A stretch of DNA of 64,000 bases from Tianweitania populi (GCF_014652875.1 NZ_BMZQ01000001.1:992001-1056000), one strand, 5' to 3'. Shown: positions 33,672 to 43,244, counted from the stretch's first letter. Program-made: numbers and translations. Notes: a model not told the origin generated them from the sequence alone.

Positions 33672-35048
33672 ATGAAGGTCATTATCTGCGGTGCCGGCCA
33701 AGTCGGATACGGTATCGCGGAACGTCTGGCGGCCGAACGCAATGACGTGTCGGTTATCGACGTCTCGCCTGAGCTTATCCGCAACGTCCGCGATACGCTG
33801 GATGCCAAAGGCTTTGTCGGCCACGGTGCGCATCCCGACGTTCTCGCGCGTGCTGGTGCGCAGGATGCCGATATGATCGTGGCGGTGACGCTTTACGATG
33901 AAGTCAACATGGTGGCCTGTCAGGTGGCTCACTCGCTCTTCAACGTGCCGACCAAGATCGCCCGCATACGGGCACAATCCTATCTTCTTTCGCAGTATCA
34001 GGATCTGTTTGCCCGCGAACAGCTGCCGATCGACGTCATCATTTCGCCGGAACGTGAGGTGGCCGAACTCGTTTTGCGACGTATCGCCCTCCCGGGCGCA
34101 ACGGATGTCGTTCGGTTCGCCGAAGGCGCAATCGCCATGGTGGCAATCGAATGCCTCGATGAATGTCCGGTCATCAGCACACCGCTCGCTCAACTGAGCG
34201 AACTCTTTCCCGACCTGCTTTCCACAGTCGTGGCCATCAGCCGGGAAGGGCGCTTGTTCGTTCCGCGCTCATCCGATCAGTTGATAGCCGGCGATCTCGC
34301 TTACGTCGTGACGGCCAAAGACCACGTACGGCGTACGCTTGGCCTGTTTGGGCACGACAAACAGGAAGCCACGCGCATCGTCATCGCCGGCGGCGGGAAT
34401 ATCGGTCTCTACGTCGCGCAGACGCTTGAGAAACGCCAAAGCCGTACGCGCGTGAAGATCATCGAGAGCGGCCGCGAGCGCGCCATAGCCATCGCCGACG
34501 AGCTACGCCGGACCGTTGTTCTGCATGGCAGCGCGCTTGACCAGAAGCTGCTCACGGAAGCCGATATCGACGACACCGATCTCATGGTGGCTTTGACCAA
34601 TGACGATCAGGTCAATGTCCTGTCCAGCATCATGGCGAAGCGTCTCGGCTGTCGGTCCAATCTGACCCTGATCAACAATCCGTCGTTCCAGGATTTCACC
34701 CATACGCTCGGGATCGATGCACAGGTGAACCCGCGATCCGTGACGATCTCGCGTGTGCTGCAGCATGTCCGCCGCGGCCGTATTCGCGCCGTTCACAGCA
34801 TCGGGCGGGGCGCTGCCGAAATCATCGAGGCGGAAGCGCTGGAAACGTCACCACTGGTGGGAACGGCCTTGCGCGACCTCAACCTGCCGTCGGGCATCCG
34901 TATCGGCGCCATCTATCGCAATGGCGCTGTATTGCGGCCGTCCGGCGAGTTTCAGATCAAGGCGAAGGATCGCGTCGTCATGTTCGCTCTGGCTGAGGGC
35001 GTCAAAAGTGTGGAACAGATGTTCCGTGTCAGCCTCGAATTTTTCTGA
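33672..35048 (+). CDS. trkA: Trk system potassium uptake protein TrkA
   Basis: Peripheral NAD(H)/ATP-binding gating subunit of the Trk potassium transporter. The 458 residues form two tandem RCK_N-RCK_C halves: the first Rossmann motif is IICGAGQVGYGIAERLAAE at the N terminus, the second IVIAGGGNIGLYVAQTLEKR near residue 240; each half ends in a TrkA_C domain. No trkH or trkG is in the window. Its position 19 bp after ntrX is conserved in rhizobia and Brucella-type genomes. Confidence 0.95.
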   Translation: MKVIICGAGQVGYGIAERLAAERNDVSVIDVSPELIRNVRDTLDAKGFVGHGAHPDVLARAGAQDADMIVAVTLYDEVNMVACQVAHSLFNVPTKIARIRAQSYLLSQYQDLFAREQLPIDVIISPEREVAELVLRRIALPGATDVVRFAEGAIAMVAIECLDECPVISTPLAQLSELFPDLLSTVVAISREGRLFVPRSSDQLIAGDLAYVVTAKDHVRRTLGLFGHDKQEATRIVIAGGGNIGLYVAQTLEKRQSRTRVKIIESGRERAIAIADELRRTVVLHGSALDQKLLTEADIDDTDLMVALTNDDQVNVLSSIMAKRLGCRSNLTLINNPSFQDFTHTLGIDAQVNPRSVTISRVLQHVRRGRIRAVHSIGRGAAEIIEAEALETSPLVGTALRDLNLPSGIRIGAIYRNGAVLRPSGEFQIKAKDRVVMFALAEGVKSVEQMFRVSLEFF

Positions 35049-35059
35049 GGGATAATACC

Positions 35060-35920
35060 GTGCCAAGAATTGCCTACGTCAATGGCCGCTACACCGCCCA
35101 CGCCGATGCTGCCGTTCACATCGAAGATCGCGGCTACCAGTTTGCCGATGGCGTTTATGAAGTCTGCGAGATCGCGCGGGGCTACATTGTCGATTCAACG
35201 CGCCACCTGGACCGACTAGATCGCTCGCTCCGCGAGTTGAAGATCGCTTCGCCCATGGCGCGGCAGCCATTGTTGACGGTCATGCGCGAGGTCATCCGTC
35301 GTAACCTGGTTGAGAATGGCTTGGTTTATCTTCAGGTCACACGCGGCGTTGCCCCGCGCGACCACGCTTTTCCAGCCGATACGAAGCCAAGCCTCGTTAT
35401 CACTGCAAAGCGGATTGATCCGCTGGGCGGCATCAAGCGCGCGGAAAGCGGGATCAAGGTCATCACCGTTGCGGAGAACCGTTGGGAGCGCGTCGACATC
35501 AAGTCGGTCGGACTGCTGCCCAATGTTTTGGCCAAGCAGCAGGCCAAGGAAGCCGGCGCTCAGGAAGCCTGGTTCGTTGATCCAGACGGCACTGTGAAAG
35601 AAGGGGCTTCAACCAACGCCTGGATCATCACCAAGGACGGCGTTTTGGTTACAAGGCCGGCTGATACGGGCATTCTGCGCGGCGTAACGCGCACAACGGT
35701 GCTCGACATCATCAAAAAGCATGGCCTGTCTATTGAAGAACGGCCTTTTACCGTCGAAGAAGCCTATGATGCGCGAGAAGCCTTTATCACCTCGGCAACA
35801 ACCTTGGTGACACCTGTCGTGACCATTGATGATCGCTCTATCGCCAACGGTCACCCCGGTTCGATCGCTTCCTCGCTTCGTCAGGCGTTTTTTGACATTG
35901 CGGAAAAAATCAAGGCCTGA
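35060..35920 (+). CDS. dat: Class IV PLP aminotransferase, D-amino-acid transaminase type
   Basis: Predicted D-amino acid aminotransferase, exchanging D-alanine and D-glutamate for cell-wall precursors. The 286 residues begin with a GTG (preceded by GAGGGATAA). Fold type IV features: DRGYQFADGVYEV near the N terminus, the active-site lysine in the DIKSVGLLPNVLAKQQAKE stretch, and EEAYDAREAFITSATTLVTPV near the C terminus. Branched-chain aminotransferase or 4-amino-4-deoxychorismate lyase are alternatives within the fold, but the trkA-dat-hfq context and sequence favour Dat. Confidence 0.85.
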   Translation: MPRIAYVNGRYTAHADAAVHIEDRGYQFADGVYEVCEIARGYIVDSTRHLDRLDRSLRELKIASPMARQPLLTVMREVIRRNLVENGLVYLQVTRGVAPRDHAFPADTKPSLVITAKRIDPLGGIKRAESGIKVITVAENRWERVDIKSVGLLPNVLAKQQAKEAGAQEAWFVDPDGTVKEGASTNAWIITKDGVLVTRPADTGILRGVTRTTVLDIIKKHGLSIEERPFTVEEAYDAREAFITSATTLVTPVVTIDDRSIANGHPGSIASSLRQAFFDIAEKIKA

Positions 35921-35936
35921 TACCCGCAAAGAGGGG

Positions 35937-35978
35937 AAGAAAGGTCGAACGCAATATTGCTCGCGGATGACCTTTCTT
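35937..35978 (+). promoter_or_regulatory. Long hairpin between dat and hfq
   Basis: AAGAAAGGTC (35937-35946) pairs perfectly over 10 bp with GACCTTTCTT (35969-35978). The 22-nt loop contains the palindrome GCAATATTGC (35951-35960). It ends 61 bp before the hfq ATG. The U-tract is short (TTTCTT inside the arm), so it may be a weak terminator for dat or a structured hfq leader. Confidence 0.45.
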
Positions 35979-36039
35979 GTGCCAGCTTCTGCGAAGCGCG
36001 GCATCATCCTCTCTACGAGACCGGCGAAAGATAAGAACA

Positions 36040-36288
36040 ATGGCCGAACGCGCACAAAACCTTCAAGACCTTTTCCTCAATTCGGTTCGCAAGACCAAAA
36101 ACCCGCTCACGATCTTTTTGATTAACGGCGTGAAGCTGACGGGCGTGGTAACGTCCTTTGACAATTTCTGCGTTCTCTTGCGCCGCGATGGGCATTCGCA
36201 GCTCGTCTACAAACACGCAATCTCCACCATCATGCCGAGCCAGCCGGTTCAGATGTTCGATGGTGAAGAAGCAGGCCGGGACGCCTGA
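36040..36288 (+). CDS. hfq: RNA chaperone Hfq
   Basis: Hexameric Sm-like protein that pairs small RNAs with mRNAs. The 82 residues begin [14 protein letters not shown], with Sm1 ([26 protein letters not shown]) and Sm2 ([13 protein letters not shown]) motifs intact, followed by a short acidic tail ([10 protein letters not shown]). An in-frame ATG at 35977 would add 21 unrelated residues and lies in the upstream hairpin, so I reject it. The hflX frame starts at the base after the hfq stop. Confidence 0.98.
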   Translation: MAERAQNLQDLFLNSVRKTKNPLTIFLINGVKLTGVVTSFDNFCVLLRRDGHSQLVYKHAISTIMPSQPVQMFDGEEAGRDA

Positions 36289-37653
36289 TTGGCTGAAATA
36301 AGAACGTCGGGCGCCGAGCGTCCGCTTATCGAAACCGGCGAGGGCGGTTCAACAGGACGCACCCTCGTCATCGTTCCCGTTCTCACGCGTCATCAGCGTC
36401 ATGAGGACGAGCATACCGGCCGGCCGCGCCTAGGCCGCTCTCCCGAAGCGCGCCTTGAAGAGGCCGTCGGCCTGGCACAAGCCATCGACCTCGAACCCGT
36501 TTTCACCGACATCGTCATGCTGGCTGATCCTCGGCCCGGCACCTTGTTCGGGTCTGGCAAGGTCGCTGAACTGGCTGAGATCGCGAAGGAAGCGAAAGCC
36601 AACCTTGCGATCATCGATCATCCGCTGACGCCGGTGCAGCAGCGCAATCTCGAAAAAGAGCTGAACATCAAGGTCCTTGACCGGACCGGTCTGATCCTTG
36701 AGATTTTTGGGCGCCGCGCGCGCACGAAGGAAGGTTCGCTTCAAGTCGAGCTCGCGCATCTGAACTATCAGCGCGGCCGTCTCGTTCGCAGCTGGACCCA
36801 CCTTGAACGTCAGCGCGGTGGCGCTGGCTTCCTTGGTGGTCCGGGTGAAACGCAGATCGAAGCCGATCGTCGCCTTCTGCAAGACAAGATCATCAAGCTC
36901 AAGCGCGAGCTAGAAACGGTTCGCCGCACGCGTGACCTACATCGTGCCAAGCGTCGCAAGGTACCGTTCCCGATCGTGTCGATCGTCGGCTACACCAATG
37001 CTGGCAAATCCACGCTGTTCAACCGCCTGACAGGGGCGGGCGTGCTCGCCGAGAACATGCTGTTCGCCACGCTCGATCCGACGCTTCGGCGTGTACAGCT
37101 GCCGCACGGCACGACGATCATCCTGTCGGATACGGTCGGCTTCATTTCCGATCTCCCTACGCACCTCGTGGCTGCTTTCCGCGCAACGCTCGAAGAGGTC
37201 GTGGAAGCAGATATCGTAATCCATCTCCGTGACATTGCAGATCCAGACACGGCTGCGCAGGCGGAGGATGTCGAGCAGATCCTATCGGATCTCGGCATCG
37301 ATGCGGAGGATGCCGAGCACGTCGTGGAAGTCTGGAACAAGGTCGATTTGATCGATGACGCGACCCGTGAACAGCTTCTGCAGGCGACCGATGGACCGCC
37401 AATTTCGGTTTCAGCCATCACAGGCGAGGGCATCTCGGCACTTGCCGAGCTGATCGAAACCCGCATTGCCGGCAAGCTGGCCAATATCGAGGTCGTGCTT
37501 CGCAACGATCAGCTCGGGCTTCTCGACTGGATCTATCGAGGCGGCGATGTTGTTGAGCGTGAGGATCGAGAAGACGGGTCTGTAGCGCTGATGCTGCGCG
37601 CTACACAGGCACGCCGCACCGAGATCGAGACGCGCCTAGGTGGCGCTGCCTGA
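36289..37653 (+). CDS. hflX: Ribosome-associated GTPase HflX
   Basis: GTPase that splits or rescues stalled ribosomes under stress. The 454 residues contain the HflX N-terminal domain with ATP-site features (LFGSGKVAEL), the GFLGGPGETQIEADRRLL linker, then the G domain: G1 GYTNAGKSTLFN, G3 DTVGFI, G4 NKVD. The start is a TTG immediately after the hfq stop; no ATG or GTG exists before the conserved TLVIVPVL strand, so TTG initiation coupled to hfq translation is likely. The 3' end overlaps the convergent mazG by 18 bp. Confidence 0.94.
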   Translation: MAEIRTSGAERPLIETGEGGSTGRTLVIVPVLTRHQRHEDEHTGRPRLGRSPEARLEEAVGLAQAIDLEPVFTDIVMLADPRPGTLFGSGKVAELAEIAKEAKANLAIIDHPLTPVQQRNLEKELNIKVLDRTGLILEIFGRRARTKEGSLQVELAHLNYQRGRLVRSWTHLERQRGGAGFLGGPGETQIEADRRLLQDKIIKLKRELETVRRTRDLHRAKRRKVPFPIVSIVGYTNAGKSTLFNRLTGAGVLAENMLFATLDPTLRRVQLPHGTTIILSDTVGFISDLPTHLVAAFRATLEEVVEADIVIHLRDIADPDTAAQAEDVEQILSDLGIDAEDAEHVVEVWNKVDLIDDATREQLLQATDGPPISVSAITGEGISALAELIETRIAGKLANIEVVLRNDQLGLLDWIYRGGDVVEREDREDGSVALMLRATQARRTEIETRLGGAA

Positions 37654-38475
37654 CGGCAGCGTCTTGGCTTTCTGCCAAAGCTCTTCCATTTCTTCGAGGC
37701 TGCTGTCGCTCAGCGTGCGACCATCCGCTTGCAGCGCATCTTCAATCGCGTGAAAACGCGTCTTGAACTTGGCATTCGTGCCTTGGAGAGCTTTTTCCGG
37801 ATCGAGGTCGAGGTGCCGGCCAAGATTGACCAGCGAGAATAGAACGTCGCCAAACTCATTCGCCTTCGCAGAAGCGTCATTTTCCCTAAGTGCCTGACGA
37901 AATTCGCCAATTTCCTCTTCTATCTTAGCCAGGATCGGCTCGGCCTCAGCCCAATCGAACCCGACCTTTGCGGCTTTCTGCTGCAGCTTGATCGCTCGCG
38001 TCAGCGCCGGCATGTTGACGGGAACGGAGTCGAGGTAACCGGCACCATGGTCCTCGGCCGGTAGACCACGCGCCACGCGACGCGCACGCTTCTCCGCTTT
38101 TTCCTCAGCCTTGATGCGCTCCCATTGACCCTTAGCCATGCCGCCATCGGCGGCGCGCGCATTGCCAAAGACATGTGGGTGCCGTCGGATCATCTTGGTG
38201 GTAATAGCCTCAACCACATCGCCGAAGCCGAAGTGACCGCCTTCGCTCGCCATCTGCGCATGGAAGACGACCTGCAAGAGAAGGTCGCCGAGTTCATCAC
38301 GGAGATCTTCCAGATCATTGCGCTCGATGGCATCTGCGACCTCGTAGGCTTCCTCGATCGTGTAGGGCACGATGGACGCGAAGTCCTGTTCGATGTCCCA
38401 CCGGCAACCGGTCTCCGGGGTCCGCAGGGCAGCCATGATTTCGAGAAGTCGGGATATGTCTTTGCTGGGCTTCAT
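37636..38475 (-). CDS. mazG: Nucleoside triphosphate pyrophosphohydrolase MazG
   Basis: Hydrolyses (d)NTPs to monophosphates, cleaning damaged nucleotides. Two MazG-type all-alpha domains: the first (about residues 10-130) has the EExxE...ExxD motif in TIEEAYEVADAIERNDLEDLRDELGD, the second (about 165-265) has KIEEEIGEFRQA and EFGDVLFSLVNL. I start at the ATG at 38475, giving 279 residues as in relatives; a GTG at 38541 would add 22 residues with no family match. Converges on hflX with an 18-bp overlap. Confidence 0.94.
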   Translation of the reverse strand: MKPSKDISRLLEIMAALRTPETGCRWDIEQDFASIVPYTIEEAYEVADAIERNDLEDLRDELGDLLLQVVFHAQMASEGGHFGFGDVVEAITTKMIRRHPHVFGNARAADGGMAKGQWERIKAEEKAEKRARRVARGLPAEDHGAGYLDSVPVNMPALTRAIKLQQKAAKVGFDWAEAEPILAKIEEEIGEFRQALRENDASAKANEFGDVLFSLVNLGRHLDLDPEKALQGTNAKFKTRFHAIEDALQADGRTLSDSSLEEMEELWQKAKTLPSGSAT

Positions 38476-38640
38476 GCCCGACCGTAGCCCTTGCAACGGA
38501 GACCCGGCAAGGATGCCGGAGTACAAGGGCGATCTATCCACATTAGAACGCGGCAGGCACCTTAATGTAACGGCATCACCGAGATCACATAAGATCGATT
38601 ATGGAACAGATTTGGGTGGGGGGGCTACGACCTTGAGGCT

Positions 38641-38667
38641 GCGGCGGAGCATCTGCTACCCCGCCGC
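38641..38667 (-). other. GC-rich hairpin after the substrate-binding protein gene
   Basis: GCGGCGG (38641-38647) pairs with CCGCCGC (38661-38667), starting about 10 bp beyond the minus-strand stop at 38677. There is no T-run on either side. It may protect the 3' end or act with Rho; the rest of this 200-bp gap (including a run of seven G near 38620) shows nothing I can assign. Confidence 0.35.
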
Positions 38668-38676
38668 AAATCCGGA

Positions 38677-39882
38677 TTATTTCACCAGTGGACAGCCGCT
38701 TTCCTCAGGCTTGGCGAAAGCTTGGTCAGCCGGCACGGTGGCCAGCACCGTGTAGTAATCCCACGGCACATCGCTTTCCCCGGGCTTCTTCACCTGCATG
38801 AGATACATGTCGTGGAACATCCGGCCGTTCACGCCGACCTTGCCGTTTTCTGCGAAAATGTCGTTGACCGGCATCTCATGCAGTGCGTTCGCAACGGCTT
38901 CGGTTCCGTCGGTCTTTGTCTGGTCAACGGCTTTCAGGTATTGCAGAACGGCCGAGTAAGTGCCGGCATGCACCATGTTTGGCATCGCGTTTGTGCGATC
39001 GAAGAAGCGCTTGCTGAATTTCTCCGTGTCGGGCGTCCGTTTCCAATAAAAGCCTTCTGTGAGAACCAGACCTTGATCGGTGTCTAGGCCCAGCCCATGC
39101 ACTTCGGCTAGGGTGACAAGCAATCCGGCGAGGCGCTGTCCGCCTTCCACGATGCCGAACTCTGCGGCCTGTTTGATGGCGTTGGCGGTGTCGGCTCCAG
39201 CATTGGCCAGGCCAACGATCTTTGCGCCGGATGATTGCGCCTGCAGCAGGAAGGACGAGAAGTCGCTTGTGCCGAGCGGGTGGCGCGCCGCACCCACGAC
39301 CTTGCCGCCGCTGGCCTTTACGAGATCGCCGGTCTGCTGTTCCAAGGAATGGCCGAACGCATAATCGGCCGTGATGAAGAACCAGCTATCGCCGCCTTCC
39401 TTCACCAGCTGACCGCCTGTTCCCACGGCCAGAGCATGCGTGTCATAGGCCCAATGGAAGCCGTATGGCGTGCATTGCTTGCCCGTCAGCTCCGCGGTTG
39501 CGGCGCCGGTGTTGATGGTGATCTTTTTCTTTTCGGCCGACAAAGCCTGCACGGCGAGGCCTACTGAGGACGTGGTCAGGTCCATGATGGTGTCGACGTG
39601 CTCAAGGTCGTACCATTGGCGCGCGATGTTTGCGGCGATATCGGCCTTGTTCTGGTGGTCGGCCGAAACGATCTCGATCCGCTTACCACGCACTGTTCCG
39701 CCGAAGTCTTCGACGGCCATTCTGGCCGCTTCTACGGAATTTTTGCCGCCAAAGTCGGCGTAAACTCCGGATTGGTCGTTCAAAATTCCGATTTTTACGA
39801 CGTCATCGGAAATTTCCTGCGCGAAAACCGGGCTCGCGCCAAGAAGCAAAGCCAGGCTCGAAGCCAGAGCAGCACGTTTCAT
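38677..39882 (-). CDS. ABC transporter substrate-binding protein, branched-chain amino acid (LIV) type
   Basis: Periplasmic binding protein of about 401 residues, Peripla_BP_6 fold. The ATG at 39882 is preceded by GGGAGGAAT. Signal peptide: KR then a hydrophobic run ending in SPVFA (about residue 22). The mature part begins VVKIGILNDQSGVYADFGGKNSVEAARMA, typical of the family. Members bind amino acids, amides, urea or aromatic acids; the ligand cannot be told. No permease or ATPase gene lies nearby, so it is an orphan component, probably with its own promoter in the roughly 130 bp upstream. Confidence 0.9.
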   Translation of the reverse strand: MKRAALASSLALLLGASPVFAQEISDDVVKIGILNDQSGVYADFGGKNSVEAARMAVEDFGGTVRGKRIEIVSADHQNKADIAANIARQWYDLEHVDTIMDLTTSSVGLAVQALSAEKKKITINTGAATAELTGKQCTPYGFHWAYDTHALAVGTGGQLVKEGGDSWFFITADYAFGHSLEQQTGDLVKASGGKVVGAARHPLGTSDFSSFLLQAQSSGAKIVGLANAGADTANAIKQAAEFGIVEGGQRLAGLLVTLAEVHGLGLDTDQGLVLTEGFYWKRTPDTEKFSKRFFDRTNAMPNMVHAGTYSAVLQYLKAVDQTKTDGTEAVANALHEMPVNDIFAENGKVGVNGRMFHDMYLMQVKKPGESDVPWDYYTVLATVPADQAFAKPEESGCPLVK

Positions 39883-40014
39883 CAATTCCTCCCAAAATTG
39901 CAGCCATCAAAGATGGACGCGCCGAACCTCCATCAGCGCGTTCAAACAAACAATTGGCCAAACGTATGACGTCACCGCAAAGGCGATGCTGTCAAGACCA
40001 GTGAGCGGGATCGC

Positions 40015-40833
40015 TCAGGGTTGATCCATGCAATCCGCTTCGATCACCAAACCATCAAAGGCCGGCGAAACATGATCAGGGGTTTCACGCTCGACCACGT
40101 CATAGTCGAGCGGAACGTGCATGTGGGTGAGCACGGCGCGCTTTGGCGCGAGACGCTCGATCCAGCCAAGCGCCTCGCTCAAGGAGAAGTGGCTGGGATG
40201 GCTGCGATATTGCAGTGCGTCGATCACGAGGCAGTCCAGACTGTGCAGGCGATCGGCGGTTGCGTCAGGGTACTGGCTGACATCCGAGCAATACGCGATC
40301 GAACCGAGCCGGAAGCCGAGCGAGACGATGTCGCCGTGCTGTTGCGGCAGGGGCTCGAAGGTGAGAGCACCCCCCTTCCCTTCAATCGTGAACGGCTCGA
40401 AATGTTCAATGCGCCGATCGCGCAGGATTGGCGGATAGCTGCTGCCGGGCGGTGTCGTGTAGCAATAATCGAACGCCTGATCGACGCGCTCGAAAGTCAT
40501 CTGATCGGCATAGACATCGATTAACTGGCGCTTGTCGAGGTAGTAGCTGCGCAGATCGTCGATGCCGTGAATGTGGTCGGCGTGGGCGTGGGTCAGAACG
40601 ACGGCATCGATGAAGTCGACCTTTGCGGCGATCATTTGCTCGCGAAAGTCGGGACCGGTGTCGATGACGACGCGGGTAATGCCGCGATCAGAAATGCGCT
40701 CGACCAAAGCGGCAGCGCGCTTGCGCTTGTTCTTCGGGTTCGAAGGATCGCAGGCGCCCCAATCACCGTTCGGACGCGGCACGCCGGGCGATGAGCCGCA
40801 GCCAAGGATCGTCAGGCGCAGCCGATCAGCCAT
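40015..40833 (-). CDS. MBL-fold metallohydrolase (PhnP-like)
   Basis: Metallo-beta-lactamase-fold phosphodiesterase-like protein of 272 residues. Metal ligands HAHADH (residues 82-87), a preceding DTGPDFREQM strand, and later ligands in CSDVSQYP and LTHMHVPLDY are all present. N-terminal LTILGCGSSPGVPRPNGDWGACDP with its cysteines resembles PhnP and related cyclic-phosphodiesterases. It follows tatD by 4 bp at the end of the rlpA-...-metG-tatD gene run, the usual place in rhizobia. Exact substrate unknown. Confidence 0.88.
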   Translation of the reverse strand: MADRLRLTILGCGSSPGVPRPNGDWGACDPSNPKNKRKRAAALVERISDRGITRVVIDTGPDFREQMIAAKVDFIDAVVLTHAHADHIHGIDDLRSYYLDKRQLIDVYADQMTFERVDQAFDYCYTTPPGSSYPPILRDRRIEHFEPFTIEGKGGALTFEPLPQQHGDIVSLGFRLGSIAYCSDVSQYPDATADRLHSLDCLVIDALQYRSHPSHFSLSEALGWIERLAPKRAVLTHMHVPLDYDVVERETPDHVSPAFDGLVIEADCMDQP

Positions 40834-40837
40834 GCGA

Positions 40838-41629
40838 TCAGGCAGCGTCCGCTGGACGCCGGCACTTGGCGAACAAACGGAAGAAGTTGTCTGTCGTGGT
40901 GTCCGCCATTTCTTCCGGTGATACGCCCTGAACCCCAGCCAGTACCCGCGCAGTGTTGACCACGAAGGATGGTTCGTTGCGCTTGCCGCGATGTGGAAGC
41001 GGCGCGAGGAAGGGTGAATCCGTTTCCACGAGCAGGCGGTCGCGTGGGACGTCGACTGCGATCTCCCGCAAGGCTTCCGACTTCTTGAAGGTCAGAATGC
41101 CGGAAAATGAGACGTAGCCGCCGAGTTCGACACCGACCCGAGCAAGTTCTGGACCGGATGAGAAGCAGTGCAGAATGAACGGAAAGGCAGCCTTTTCGCT
41201 TTCTTCGCGCAGGATGGTCGCCACGTCCTCGTCGGCATCGCGGGCGTGGATCACGAGCGGCAATCCCGTGATCCGTGCGGCAGCTATATGCGTGCGAAAA
41301 CCCTCCGCCTGCAGGTCGCGCGGCGCCTTGTCGTAGAAGTAATCGAGACCCGCTTCGCCGATCGCCACGACTTTCGGCTCCTCGGCGATGCGCAGGATCT
41401 CGTCCAGCGTCACATTCGCTTCTTCGCCGGCTTGATGCGGATGCGTGCCGATCGAACACCAGACATCATCATAAGCAGTCACGATGGCGCGCAGTCGGTC
41501 GAACTGCCGAACACGTGTGGAAATGGTCACCATCGTGCCGACGCCCGCCGCACGAGCGCGATCAACGATCGCGTCGCGCTCGGCCTCGAAGTCAGTAAAA
41601 TCGAGGTGGCAGTGGCTATCAACCAGCAT
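40838..41629 (-). CDS. TatD-family metal-dependent hydrolase
   Basis: TIM-barrel hydrolase of 263 residues; the family includes 3'-5' DNases (TatD, YcfH) and D-aminoacyl-tRNA deacylase-like activities. Metal-binding motifs are DSHCHLDF at the N terminus, GEAGLDYFYDKAP near residue 90, IHARDAD, HCFSSG, and the C-terminal ETDSPFLAPLPHRGKRNEP. It is 2 bp after metG. The YcfH/TatD-type gene next to metG-holB-tmk is a conserved arrangement. Confidence 0.93.
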   Translation of the reverse strand: MLVDSHCHLDFTDFEAERDAIVDRARAAGVGTMVTISTRVRQFDRLRAIVTAYDDVWCSIGTHPHQAGEEANVTLDEILRIAEEPKVVAIGEAGLDYFYDKAPRDLQAEGFRTHIAAARITGLPLVIHARDADEDVATILREESEKAAFPFILHCFSSGPELARVGVELGGYVSFSGILTFKKSEALREIAVDVPRDRLLVETDSPFLAPLPHRGKRNEPSFVVNTARVLAGVQGVSPEEMADTTTDNFFRLFAKCRRPADAA

Positions 41630-41631
41630 GA

Positions 41632-43182
41632 TCAGGCCTGCTCGGTCTCGCTTTCGACGTAGCGCGGAAACACGCCTTGTGGAGCCGGCAAGCTTGCACC
41701 GGCCTTCAACGCGCCAGGGTCACCCAGATCAGCAAAGCTGCGCTTGTCGGCCGGCACGTCCAATTGATCGAGCAGCTTGTCGGCCGAAGCCGGGATGAAC
41801 GGCGTGCACAGAATAGCGATCCGCCGGATGACTTCCGCCGTCGTGTAGAGCACGGCTTCCATGCGAGCGGGATCGGTCTTCTTCAGGGCCCAAGGCTCCT
41901 GCGCGGCAAAATAGCGGTTAGCGTCCGATACCACAGCAAAGATCGCAGCCAGCGCATGATGCGTCGCCTGTCCTGCCATCGCTTCACGCGCAGTCGCGAG
42001 CGCCGCATCTGCTTGCGCAAGAATAGCTCGGTCAGTGTCGTTCATCGCGTCAGGCGACGGCACCCTGCCCTCGCAGTTCTTGGCGATCATCGACAGCGAG
42101 CGCTGCGCGAGATTGCCGAGGTCGTTCGCAAGATCCGCATTGGTGCGGTTGACGATGGCCTCATGGCTGTAGTTGCCGTCCTGGCCGAACGGCACTTCGC
42201 GCAAAAGAAAATAGCGGAGCTGGTCCAGGCCATAATGCTCGGCCAGCGCCATCGGATCAATGACGTTGCCAACCGACTTCGACATCTTCTCACCGCGATT
42301 GAACACGAAGCCATGGCCGAAAACGCGCTTCGGCAGCTGGATGCCAGCCGACATCAGGAATGCCGGCCAATACACCGCATGGAAGCGCGTGATGTCCTTG
42401 CCGATAACATGCGCGTCGGCCGGCCAGTATTTCCATCGAGAAGCATTCACATCGGGGAAGCCGGCCGCCGTGAGGTAGTTGGTCAACGCATCGACCCAGA
42501 CATACATCACATGCTTCTCGTCGCCCGGCACCGGAATGCCCCAGTCGAAGGTGGTGCGCGAGATCGACAGGTCCTTGAGGCCGGAACGCACGAAGCTCGT
42601 GATCTCGTTGCGGCGTTCAGTCGGTGCGATGAAGGCGGGATTTGACTCGTAGAGCGCGAGCAGCTTGTCCTGATAGGCCGACAGGCGGAAGAAATAGCTT
42701 TCCTCCTCGACCCATTCCACCGGCGTGCCCTGCGGGCCATAACGGACATTGTCGGGACGAACTTCGGTCTCTTCCTCACCGTAGTACGCTTCGTCGCGCA
42801 CGGAATACCAGCCGGCGTAGCCACCCTTGTAGATGTCGCCATTGGCTTCCATGGCTTTCCAGATCGCCTGCGAAGCGATCTTGTGACGCTCTTCCGTGGT
42901 GCGGATGAAGTCGTCGTTGGATGCGTTCAGAGATGCGGCCATGCGCTGAAATTCGGCAGCGTTGCGGTCCGCGAGGTCGCGCACCGGGATACCCTCCTTG
43001 CGCGCGGTCTGCAGCATCTTGATACCGTGCTCATCGGTGCCCGTCAGGAACAGGACGTCCTTGCCATCCTTGCGCTGAAAGCGAGCCATCGCATCACAGG
43101 CGATCAGTTCATAGGCGTGGCCGATATGCGGCTTGCCATTGGGATAAGAGATCGCGGTCGTGATGTAGTATTTTTCGGACAT
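41632..43182 (-). CDS. metG: Methionyl-tRNA synthetase
   Basis: Class I synthetase charging tRNA-Met. The 516 residues include the HIGH motif in [12 protein letters not shown], the [10 protein letters not shown] segment, and [12 protein letters not shown] (KMSKS) near residue 300, then the anticodon-binding helical domain. It is of the compact type without a C-terminal dimerisation/tRNA-binding domain. It sits 62 bp after holB in the tmk-holB-metG-tatD run. Confidence 0.97.
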   Translation of the reverse strand: MSEKYYITTAISYPNGKPHIGHAYELIACDAMARFQRKDGKDVLFLTGTDEHGIKMLQTARKEGIPVRDLADRNAAEFQRMAASLNASNDDFIRTTEERHKIASQAIWKAMEANGDIYKGGYAGWYSVRDEAYYGEEETEVRPDNVRYGPQGTPVEWVEEESYFFRLSAYQDKLLALYESNPAFIAPTERRNEITSFVRSGLKDLSISRTTFDWGIPVPGDEKHVMYVWVDALTNYLTAAGFPDVNASRWKYWPADAHVIGKDITRFHAVYWPAFLMSAGIQLPKRVFGHGFVFNRGEKMSKSVGNVIDPMALAEHYGLDQLRYFLLREVPFGQDGNYSHEAIVNRTNADLANDLGNLAQRSLSMIAKNCEGRVPSPDAMNDTDRAILAQADAALATAREAMAGQATHHALAAIFAVVSDANRYFAAQEPWALKKTDPARMEAVLYTTAEVIRRIAILCTPFIPASADKLLDQLDVPADKRSFADLGDPGALKAGASLPAPQGVFPRYVESETEQA

Positions 43183-43244
43183 GCGGGTGCGGCCAATTGG
43201 GAAAGCCTGCCTCCTAGACCATCCCTGCCCAGATGGCCAGACGC

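Noticed and set aside
40003-40016. Terminator of the MBL hydrolase gene (GAGCG-GGAT-CGCTC)
   Set aside because: The 5-bp stem overlaps the stop codon and has no T-run on the minus strand; too weak to call.
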